Source: Sialis fuliginosa
Taxonomy: Eukaryota; Arthropoda; Insecta; Megaloptera; Sialidae
Assembly (NCBI GenBank): GCA_961205875.1
Contig: OY540811.1
Span: forward strand, 16,175,248-16,239,247
Direction: 5' to 3'
Length of the DNA: 64,000 nt
The notes beneath the pieces are model-generated. The model was not told the origin of the DNA and made no database searches. It worked only from the letters and a program-made list of their open reading frames with translations. Positions 36,401-48,400 of the stretch are shown piece by piece. Made by a program: the position numbers and the translations under genes. How positions within the stretch are numbered: position 1 is the stretch's first letter; each line of letters starts with the position of its first letter.

Positions 36401-39400
36401 TGGTTTCGAAAAAAATACGGGTGGAACATTAATTAAGTAGTTTTATTTATTATTGTTTTTTTCCCCCATAGCCAGCCCTGATTCTTCAAACACCACGAAC
36501 TGCACACATTACACATAAAATCCCCTGGTACGTTTTGTTTTGATACAGTGCGGCAGATTTCCAAACACAAACTTATTAATGCATAACAAGTTGACAAGTT
36601 TCTCTTAAACCGCAACCAAGTTCAACCCTCAACGAGTTCATTTCCGCTTGTACAATATTTCCGGTGGCGCCCCCTCATATGCATACACTAGGAAATTGCT
36701 AACAGTGAGTGTGAGTGATGTTTGCAGTCTTACATAGTAACGGATTTACATACCACAAGGTTTAATAGACTTTAATCTACGACGACAAATTCCAATTAAA
36801 TCCGTTTTTCAAGTAAAATTAAACAAAAAATATATTATAATATATACTATAATATACTAAATAATCAAATTCGTTAAACAGGGATATATATTTTCTAGGG
36901 CCAGAATGGCTGCATTAATTAACCCTTCAGTTTTTTTAAGAGCCCCAAAGCACAACACAAAATTATTATTTCTAAAAACCAATATAATTTTATAAAAAAT
37001 ATAATAGTGTGGAATCATATTTATCACGAAATCTTCTTTGGAAAAGTACACATAGTAAAAATCTTTGTATAGTATTATTATATATTATACTTCGAAAATG
37101 TCAGAAGATAGATAAATTGCATATACTTTATTTATTGAATCGAATATGTTGCAAGTTGCAATCAACATCCTATGGCGATGAAAGATCAAGGCATCGCATC
37201 GCGCGTAATGTTCTAGAAACTTTAAATCATAACTATATAGTTTTAGGAATTATTTTTGTTTGTTTTTAATTAAGTATATATTTGAAAAAATATATACTTA
37301 CAATTTTTTTATAAAAAAATTTCTAAATCAATCATAAAATCCACTATCTGAGAAGTTAAAATTACACAAAAATGTGTGCTTTGCTGATTTTAGAAGAGTA
37401 GAATAGGAGATAAAATGAGGTAATTAACACCTCAGGTGCTGTTTGAAGTATTGCTTATAAATAAAACAACTTAAGACTATTAAAATTATCTCATTTTCTA
37501 CAAAGAAAAAAATAACAACTTTGATTAAATATAACTTTCAAATCTTTTGAGACCGATTTTTAACTTCTCGCTCATAGACAGATAATGATATTGTAATTAT
37601 CTCATTTTTTTCACTAGATGTCCACGTTTTGAAAACCCCCAAACCATATTTGACGATTTTTTAGATGTATATGTGCATTACCATAAAAAAAGTTTAGAAG
37701 CACTTATATTATTCTTTATAAGCCATAATTTTTCATTTCTCAATCAACAAACTACACTTCAAATTTGATAATATTTGAATGGTTAAAAAGCTTAGAAAGT
37801 GCTAGGACTTCTAGCTATTTATTATGTTAAAAAGTCTTCTACCCTCGTCGAATAAAGAATCCACCCCCAAAATATTTTTAAAGCCATTAACCCTCCTCCC
37901 TTTCCTACATCTACTCTGTAATGCTGGGTTCGCTTTTTATCCAATATAAATATTTTATATTTAAACATTAACATTTAAAAGGAGTGGTTTGAATTTTAAA
38001 TGGAATTCATCATCAAAATACGCATTGTAAGTATGTAATTCAATTATATAGTTAGCTACGATTAAATTCTATTAATAATGTTTTCAATACAAAATAATTA
38101 CAAATTGATATAACTACTACGCATGTACATGTACATATGTACATTGTAGATATGGACCTATGCACATATGTATATACATTAAATTATATACATTCAAGAA
38201 CGCATTTTATAATTTACTTCATTTAAAAAAATAACTATAAGTTCGGTTTTATTTTTTAAGACGATATATAGGTATTATACGAGTAATTATATACTTTTGA
38301 GAAAATATATGACATTTTTTGTGAAATCAATAACCCATTCAAGTAGAAAAAATCGAATCTTAACAAGTTCAATTTATAAATCGCACACCTGGTAAATTAC
38401 CATCGTAAATCAAACTGCCACAGATTTTGGTTATGATCACATATAATTTTATTTTTTCATCAAATTTTGTAACAAAATATTGTTGTAACTTTAAATCCAA
38501 TACGAATTTTTAAAATTTTGATAAAAACTTACAATTAGTTTTAGGTTTTTGTTATTAGCATAGCAGGTAAGTTAAATAATATACATTTTAACGATCGAGT
38601 TGAATAGAGTTTTATACCAAGCTGTAAGAGACGTTTGGAGTAGATACTTTACAATCTTTTCATGAGTTTTTATTTCTTGTATAATAATTATGTGTAATGA
38701 AATTTTCAACGAAAATATCAGGATTACCTTTGAAGAACATTGCGCATTCATATGTTGGTACCTATGTCGTAGAGATAAAGTGTAGTAGCACTTCATTTAA
38801 GTGGAAGTGACATATAAATAAGAAGAGAAAGCTAATATTTGAGTGGTTGAGTCTTTGTCTTATGAGCATACATATTTGCAGTAGGTACTTAAGTATTTTG
38901 CGCATGTAGCATTTAACAAAGGTTAAGCCAGTTCGCTCTTTCGGCTATGATACCTATTCTATGTAACATATAATAACTCTATGATATATGTTGTACTTGG
39001 GACTATGGGACCATTGTCATTTATGATTTTCGGGGTTCTTTTTTGTATTTTCAAATAAGTAAGTTAAGTAGATTGTATGGATCTATATAATTATTGCAAA
39101 GCGTATAATAGTACCTATAGGTATTACTAAATGTGTATATATTGGACTAATAATATATTTCTTCAAAATAAAATAAAATTAAAACTATTGAAAGAGGAAA
39201 AATACAATGTATGATTTCTTGTGTTCTTAAAAGTTCTTTAATAGTCATGTAGCTACTTATTGAATTTAGTAAGTCAACGAAAAGTAGATTCAGTAATTTT
39301 TGTAGCTATTCAATCCACTTAATTGTCATATAAATTTAAAAAATGTAAGTTAAGTTTTAAAAAGAGCTACTACTCTGAAAATGCACAAAAACCAACAGCT

Positions 39401-42400
39401 GAAAAATCATTTAAAGTTAGTTCGATATAAATAACATTATACACAATACACTTAAACTCACATTTGCGTGAACTTTTATATGTAGGTCGATAAAAAATAC
39501 GTGTGTGTGTGTAAAGTTTGAACAACACCGGATATCCGGATATCGTTGAGGGTACGGCCGGAGTTTCCTGTGAAAGTCCATCGGGATAAATCAACCAGTT
39601 ATCAATCCTTCATGAATTTGGTTTATAGTTGTTTAACTTTTTGATTGGTGTGCGTTTTTAAATTTCGCGCACATTAAATATACCAGGGTGTTAAAATAAT
39701 AATTACTTTTTGCGCAGAACTAGCTAGTTTTTTTTCTCAATAAATATTTATTCGGTATGCTTTTCAAAAATGTTTATACTTTGCTCTTTAAATATACTCT
39801 CGCTCTACGAACGAGTTTCGTTCCTAGGGATCATTTGATTTATGTTTTGTTTGTTATCTGTTAAATACCTAAGTTTGAATTTTTTAAACCATATAATAAT
39901 ATACATCGAAATGACGTTCGTAAAACAAGTGTTGCAGTTACATAATTTTATTTTGCGATATCCTATTTTGGACGAATGATTAAAAATAAACTAAACTATA
40001 TGACATACTCGGTTTCAGGAACGATATGAATCAATATGTATCTATAGTTTACTCTAGCAACTTAGGATTTTACTGAACAGATATTTTCTAAAGAGAGAGG
40101 CAGGTAACAGTTGCTAACTTGCTACATTCTGAAATTGTCAGATATCCACGTCTTTATTGAAATTGTGTATCAAAAGTTTATTCTGTTTTCATTAACAGTT
40201 AGTTTTCGCAAATATAATAATAATAATTCACTTGAAATGGAATATTTTAAAATATTTTCTGAATATACACTACCATAGATAGAAAACTCTTATTTTTAAA
40301 ATCAACGCTAATTCCGAAAATTCCAACTCGTGTAATAAAGAATAATTTATTGTCTATCTTTACGTACAGATATTGTGTCCAAATCAACAGTATAATTATG
40401 ATACACAACTCGATGGAAGCAATTTGAATATCAGACAGAATATAAGAGTATCAAAATGTTTATCGATAAAAATATCGGAGAGCTGATGTCGGAACAAACG
40501 TTCAAAACCAATCTACGTTATAACTGTTCAGTAATTTCGTTACGTTTAGAGAATCAGCAAACAAAATCATACAATAATCGATGCAAACATATACCATGCA
40601 TATTATTGTATCTATAATTTTGTATGTTCCTTATAGACATGATTGTTCTTTATTTTATTTTCTTTTATGCCCGGTATTATAAAGGACCTAACAAAATTTG
40701 TTAGCTAGCAATTACATTCAAATGCGGTATTAATACTGTACTAGTATCTATGGATTAGTTATGGAATTTAGAGCAGTTGGCATCTTTGACCGTACAAAAT
40801 AATTTTCATAACATCACCACTGTTTTAATACCGTTTGTATTTACCTTCAACGTGTGTGCGAAACTTGTCAAAGTCATCAACAAACTCCAAAAGAACTGTC
40901 ATATAAGTTTGATATCTCAGTTGAAAGTGTTTGTTAGCTAACAAATTTGTTAGGTCCTTTATGATACCGGACATTAATTTTACAGATATAAAGTTTAGGG
41001 TTGATCCAGACTATCGAGCCGGTCTCGCTCCAATCAAATATAAATAAACAGCAAACAATGAAATCATTCACACTATAGGTATCGCTCTGGTCTCAGTTCA
41101 ATCACGCTCCGATACAGGTAGAAAAGTGACTTGGGTCAAGAAAATCTTGTTTTATACATAACGAAAATAATATTTTCTTAATATAAGAATATATTCTTAA
41201 TCCAAGTTTATTATTGTTTTCGTCCGACTATATTGCTTTACAGAGAAACAATAATTTTCTGGATTAAGAGTATATATTCTTATATTAAACAAATATTGTT
41301 TTCGTTATATGTAAATGAAACAAGGATTTATTGACCCAAGTAAACTTTTCTACCCGTGTATAGGTACTGAATATTTGACTGGAGCGAGACCGAACTAAGA
41401 ACGACCCGAGATCGGCTCGATAGTCTAGACCAGGAGTCACCAGACTTTTTTTGTTTTAAACATGGTGGGCCGGACGAAATATATTATTATTGGAATCCTA
41501 TTTTAATATTTATTTACATGTGCATATGTGAACAAATAGAGTTTATATTGAAAATAATGGAAAATGTCTATTTAATTGTCTGTTTAAAAGTTTTTATATT
41601 GTATGAATATTTTTTATATATTGAATTTGCATATAATTAAAACAATTAAGAGAAAATCGAGGGCTGCTTAAAAATCTTTGGCGGGCCAGATTCGGCCGCG
41701 GGCCGTAGTTTGGTGACCGCCGGTCTAGACTCTAGATCGAGCCTTATAGTGCAGTCAGATTTTTACGGAGATCTCTGGCCAAAAGTATTACCAAAATAGA
41801 GGAATTTTATTTTTTAATTTAATCTTGTTCTTACTTTTTGTTAGCGGACATCAATTTTAATGTAAAATAATTTTATGTTAAAAATTATATCATTTTATAA
41901 GATCTTTAAAATGTTAATTATATTTATTAATATTTATATCAAAGTTATCTAATATACACTCATACATTTTCTTTTCACTCTAACGGTTTTTTTTATTAAC
42001 CATGGCTAAGTTTTGATATACAGCCCTACATATATATTTTCATTACATTTTTTATAAATGTTCCGTTTTACAACATTTCATTTTATTGTCGAACCAGGAA
42101 AGTATCTCGGCAGTATAATGAGATAGGTATTGGCGTAGTAGAAAATAAGAAGATGGGAACAAAACTACAGATGCGATAAATGGATTTAAATTTACATAAT
42201 TAAACACTATAAATAATTTAAAATTTGCTGTTGTGAATAGTAATACATTAGATTTATTATAAACCAATACATTTTGACAATAAAAAATCATTAATTTATA
42301 GAAATTTCATAATGTAACACTTGTATCAGTTTCTGAAACATTTTATGAATTTTAATTTCTAAAATTGCAAGCTATGTCAATACAAAATTATATTTTATTT

Positions 42401-45400
42401 TTTCTTTATAATTCGTTTCATTAAAAATAATATTCATTTGATAGTTTATAGAATTATTTTTGTATGTTTGTTTATTCTTTGACTTTACACGAAAACTAAT
42501 GAACCGAATTTTACGAAACTTTTATTGTTATAACGCCTAAAACCCTAGAATTAATTTATATTACATGACGAACATTATATTAAAATTAGTAGTATTATTT
42601 ATCAAACTAAACAAATATAACCAATTATGTAATTAGAATAACTACTTTAGGTAAGTGTTAAAAGAAAATAAAATAAGGTTTTGATTTTCAAATAGAGATG
42701 GATAATGTCGCCATAAATTTCCAATAAATTATATAAATATGTAACGTGCAGGCAATTCTTAATCTATTTTTATCTTCTCTACATATCTTAATAGTTTGTG
42801 TCCGTTATTCTACAGTTACAGTTACAGAAGACATACATTGAAACAATATTAACGGACAGTTGAAATTGTTTACAATGTAATATATACCACATATTACGTC
42901 CAGATCCACACGATGATAATAATTACATCATATACGTTAACATAACATTAGAACAATAGGTGGTAACGTGGTCTGTCTGAGATAGTGAGCATTGTTGTTG
43001 CTAAGTAACAAAAGTTTCATTTCATTCCTACAGCAATGATGCTACCCTCTTTCAAAAATTAACGATCCGGTGTTAGTTTTACAGCCAGGGGTGGTTTATT
43101 GTAATTTATTTTAAGGACTGGGACACAGAGCTTATATTCAGTATTTATTAATTTTGATACTAAAGAACATCATAAGATATACATTGATAAATAGGTTAAT
43201 CGTTTTAATTTCTATACGATTCGATAGTTTTTAAAGTTAATAACAAAATTATATAAGTATATATATATATATATATTGTTTTTCTCAATGTTCAGATAAG
43301 TATAACCAAATGTTTGAGAACCTAATACTTCATTAACTATAAACAGCGCCGGATTTAACTTTTTGGTGCTCCAGGTTTTTATAGTGAACGGTGCCCTTGT
43401 TTTTCTCTTTTTGTTTTTGGTTTTTTCACTTTCAAAGGATAGATGAAATCTTTTATGTATTAAATCTTGATGTATGAAATCTTAATGTATTAAGTACTTA
43501 TGACGACGAAATCATTTATTTCGATAAGGATTAATGTTTCATTACGTGGAATACGAAATACAAGAAAAAAATGCTTTGCAATTGTTGATATCATATACAA
43601 ATTTACGGATCGTTAAATTTTCGAAGAAAATTATTGCATTGGATTTTTTTTATTTTGAAATATGTTTCAAACTCAAAAGACCAGCAACATGCTACTTTTA
43701 CCATAAAATACAGCATAAACTGGAATATTGTGTTGAAGATATAATAGAAAAACATAGTATGTGGTAAGTACATGAATAGTATGTATAACATCTCTGCCTA
43801 CGTAAATTTTATCCTTTGCTTTGAACTTCAAAATTTCACGTTTACATGATATACTATTTATTATTATTATTGGTAATAACATTCCATTTTATAGAAAATA
43901 TTGTTTTCACCTCGATTTGCAAATATTGCAATATGTTTTTATTACAAGTCTTATCATTACAAAGTGCTGAAACCATAATGAAGTGATCATAAATACTATC
44001 CTGTGCAAACATACATATATTTTTTAATCAGAAGTCTAAAAATGTACGTAAACATGCAGACCTTTCAGTGTAAACATATTTAGTTTAGATTTTATTGAAT
44101 TTCTTAATGTAACAATTTGAAAAATCAATTTAAGCTCTATTTAAAAATAATTTTCCTCCGTTACTAGCACGATGACAATGTCCCGTCGAAGCATTTTAGA
44201 AATCTGGCAACCCTAACAATAAGTAAAAGTTATTAGAGTTGTTACAGACAATTATCAGCTCCGGAATTCAGATAGTAGATAACTATAAAATAACTGTTTG
44301 CTAATTTAAACTTTGCATAAGTCCTACAAACACAAATATGCAAGGATTAAATTCAAGCCGACCCTGAAAACTCGATAAACATTGCACCTTTTACTTTATA
44401 CCGTGCACATTGCCAATGCAATAAAATGTTAGCTTTATTTGCTGAAAACCGTATCCGCGCGGCGCCATGTTTTATAGGACATAAATATGTATTCAGGGCA
44501 ATTATTTCCTGAAGACATCGCCATAGAAATGTTGATATTGAGTTATTGAAGATGTAGACGGTGAATATATATTGGAATTCACGTTAAAAGATGTAGCAAA
44601 CAGTAAAAAAGAAATCAAAGTAAAATTTCATTTGTGTATAGGTAATGCTATTATTTTATGATATTTATATAAAACTTTAAAATTAAATTTATGTGCTTGT
44701 AATTCCATTTATCTTTAATATAACATCTTATTCAGCATTAGAGTAATCAAGAAGCTACACCAAGAAACTATGAATATTCTAAAGAACACTAGAGAAGATT
44801 AACGTTGAAATAATTTAAACGAGTAGTTTAACTGTAAAATTGGACATTGAGTTACATATGAATTTTTCAAAAGCGTAAACTTTAAAAATATTGAGATTTA
44901 AAATAAATATGCTTAAATTTTTCATGAAACATTTTACAAAGTGAATAAAAATTAAGGAAAGTTGATTCTACAACCACAAATATGAATTTTTCAATTAAAA
45001 TTTCGTACAAAAATGTATTGGTTATATGCTAATCGTAATTTTACTATTATTATTACAAATACTATAAGGAAGTTATGTTATAATATTCTAATAACAGAAA
45101 AATTGTTGGTCTCCAATTAAAAAAAAGTTTAAATATTTGTTGAGCCTGGCTAGTAAATGACACTCTCTAAAAATCACCCAGACCAGATTGTGTGGGGGGA
45201 GGGATTATATATTTATTTTTTCAATGTATCTCAAAAACGACGCATGTTACATGAAAATTGTACATAATCTTATTTTAGAGCATTTAATTTTTGGAAGCAC
45301 TGTATAGATGTTTTTATTTGATTTCATATTTCAGTAATATGATCTCATTTTCATATTGTTTAAATATTATCTCTTGTATTTTTTATTATATTATGTACCA

Positions 45401-48400
45401 TAACTTTTTATTTTCTTTAAAGTGATTGAGAAATAGTATATAGTCCTATCCTACTCGCTCATTAAAAAAAAAAATATTTTAATATGGAACATGCAATTAC
45501 GGCTAGTTGCCTATTTTTATTTTTATTTTTTTATTTTTACCTTGCCACTCTATGCTATTTTTTTATATTAATTGCAGTACTTAGAACTAACAAGTCTGTT
45601 TTGACAGCCCTGAGAAATTCGATCCAGACAGCTTGTGTTTGCAAAACTCACTCTGAGCAACTAAATTCCGAGAAATGATATTAGATTCTCTGCTTCATAT
45701 ATTCATTAAGATCGCAGATTGAAATTATACAAACTACATCACAGACAGCTTATAAAAGCTTACGTGTATATTAAATGTTATATTTATGAAAAAAAACCTA
45801 AAATCAATAGCTTATCTGAAGTTCAGGCTGACGCAAATTTTCTAATATACGTACACACGGCGTAGAATTTACATTACATCCACATGTTACTCGGATGTTT
45901 TCATTTAAAAATTCTATTTTTCAGTTTTTGTACATACATGCAAATGAGAGTCGGAATTTTAATAAAATATATGACACGTTTGGGGTACACGACAAAAAAA
46001 CATGAGCTGAATGAAAATATCAACGGAGTTTTGTGATTTTTGTATGTATTTAACGGATATTCAAGATAAGTTTAATTTAAAACTCATGTTTGTTTAAACG
46101 CAATTAATAGTTTTATTTACTTTTGTAACTGTTAATATTAAAAACAACTTGGTCTGCATCACTTTGTGAAATTTTAATCAATTTTTGTATGATTATACTT
46201 ATACATCTTTACTATTTTAATTAAAATAAATATTTTGTAATAATATATATCAGATATGTAATTAATTATATGTATTTTTGCTGATAAAATATAGACTCCA
46301 TTCATTTCAAAACTTCAAAATAATCATGTTATCCTCAAAGGAGATAGATTTTTTTTAATACAAATAAAATAGTTTGTTTTAATAGGTATATTTAGATCAG
46401 TTACTGCCAAATTGTGTGCCGCGAAAGATTTAAAAGTATAGGTGTATATTAATAGTACAGGCAATAAAGGGAAAAATTGACCTGTTTTTGGAACAAATTC
46501 GGAGTGCGATGAAAAATTTGGCCATATAGTACCCATAATAGTACGTCTACAAAAAGACCCCATCCATAGACATTGTGGAAAAAAAATGACAACCGTTTGA
46601 AGTTTCTAAGCCAGTGGAATCCCGTCAACGATTTCAGGACATTGTGACGTCACGTCCATTGCCATTATATAAATATGTTATTGTATTATAATACATTTTT
46701 TTTTGTATTTTTGTTCTTACTAGTAAATTACATTTAAATTTTGTTGAGATTTTTATTTGGTGTGCCGTGAAATAAATCCTCCCCGCTTAGTGTGTCATAA
46801 GGTAAAAAAAATTCGTTGACACTAGTTTAGATGCTTAAGTTAATCTTATGACACCATATAAAATCTAACATATATTTACATACATATGTATATTCATGTA
46901 TTTACCAAAAACCAACAAAACTATTTTGATTTTTTGTATATTATTATAAAAAAAATTTATTATTTAATTATTTATTAGATTTTTTTATCTTTTCGTGAAC
47001 TACTTTTAACAGACACGCTAGGCTACAAGCTTAGAAGAAATAGAAAATAAGTACCATTTTTAATATTAGTGCTAAATCCACATTTTCTACTTAATGTAAT
47101 AAAAATTATTTTATTGTCCTACCTCTTAGGTGTGTCACTGTTGCTATACATGAAAACAAAAAGAGAAAAATAACAAAATAGCTTTTTGTTTCCATTTATA
47201 AATTCAACCTAACTCCATCGCATAAATAGATTCTTATACAAAACGTAAACAAAAGAAAGGAATAAAAATGCTTACCCTTGATCCTTCCAGTTGCCGCCAT
47301 AGTCACGATCGTCCTTGCCGTAAGTCCAGCTAGACGCATAACCCCCTCCCCAGTATCCTGTGGGGTCTGGTTTTCCAGAAGCGAAGTAATATCCTCTTCC
47401 GCTACTATCGAATCCAGAAGTTCCTCTGTTCGTCTCATCCCACGGCCTGTATCCATTCACATCGTTTGAGTACCACCGGTTCTCGTTGCTTCTCCAACCA
47501 TCTTTGTCATTTCGAGTGTCGTACCGATTGTATCGTTTGTCGTCATAACGGTCATTTGGATCGTATCGGTCGTACGGTCGGTTTTCAGTCCGGTAGTCGT
47601 ATCTTGTGTCGTATCGGTTGTCATAACGATTATCATAACGATTATTGTCGTATCGATTATTATCTTGTCGATTAGTATCGTACCGATTATTGTCGTACCG
47701 ATTATTATCGTACCTAGTAGTGTCGTATCGGTTGTCATAGCGATTGTCGTATCGATTGTCATTGCGATTGTCATTGCGATTGTCATATCGTTGATCATAT
47801 TGCGTGTCATATCGGGTATCGTATCGGTTGTCGTATCGGGTATCGTATCGGTTAGTGTCGTAACGGTAGTCGTACCTTTAAAAATAAATATAATTTAGTA
47901 TCGAAACTGATTTTTTAAATTAAAATGTTATAGCACTACTAAAAAATAAATTAAATTGCATCTACTGAAGAAAATATTACAGAATAGGGGAACAGCAGCT
48001 AATTTGGCGCAGCAGGTAGATTGACGCACCCAGAAAAACACTAATTTAAAAGTTTATATGTTTGAAAACTATTGATTGGACTGAGGTCTAACCGATACCT
48101 ATTAGTGTGAATGATTTCATTGATTATTATTGTTTATTTATATTTGATTGGAGCGAAACCGGACTGAGACCGGCTCGAAAGCGGATCGATAGTGTGGATC
48201 AAACCTATAGGTATGCCAGGTTCGATCACACTTCAGTAAAATATTCTTTGCACTATGCTGTATCGATTTTGTGTATTAATATTATTGAATTTAACAATTA
48301 TGATAGTTAAAAAAATGAAAAATTTATATAATTACACAAAAATTCTCCCCTCCTCCACGAATTTCAGAGGTGTTCGCCATTGATTAATATTATTGTATAA

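Larger units (their letters stand above)
40998..41745. mobile_element. Family B palindromic MITE carrying two later insertions
   Basis: The outer ends (GGGTTGATCCAGACTATCGA at left; CGATAGTCTAGAC plus CTCTAGATCGAGCC at right) and inner blocks (GGTCTCGCTCCAATCAAATA and TTTGACTGGAGCGAGACCG) match the intact copy at 8370-8579. The centre is interrupted by a TA-flanked element (41115-41358) and the right terminal repeat by a hAT MITE (41431-41722). Confidence 0.8.
33489..47122. other. Distal intron DNA (13.6 kb) of the Arg-Tyr-Asp gene
   Basis: Besides the elements listed separately (40671-40970, 40998-41745), this holds a dispersed repeat edge at about 33900-33960 (CCGCGGCCTCGCTTGCGTGG). There are two diverged copies of an about 80-bp unit at about 34030-34110 and 34140-34230 (shared TTGAAGACTATTTT-type ending), and an unusually G-rich + strand at about 35105-35300. 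A TA run lies at 43256-43276. A hAT-like start (CAGCGCCGGATTTAAC) is near 43344, and hAT-like edges (GTGTGCCGCGAAAG, GTGTGCCGTGAAAT) are near 46415 and 46755. The open frames at 34483-34848, 37009-37269 and 43534-43767 show no family content and no splice logic. Confidence 0.5.

Noticed and set aside
47560-47870. CRISPR-like array look of short regular repeats
   Set aside because: The units are 9-12 bp, directly adjacent without spacers, and encode a continuous protein.
47457-47898. Long alternative frames (Thr/Met/Asp-rich on -, Val/Ile/Ser-rich on +) over the repeat region
   Set aside because: They are the other readings of the Arg-Tyr-Asp codon repeats. Only the R-Y-D frame joins correctly to the neighbouring exons.
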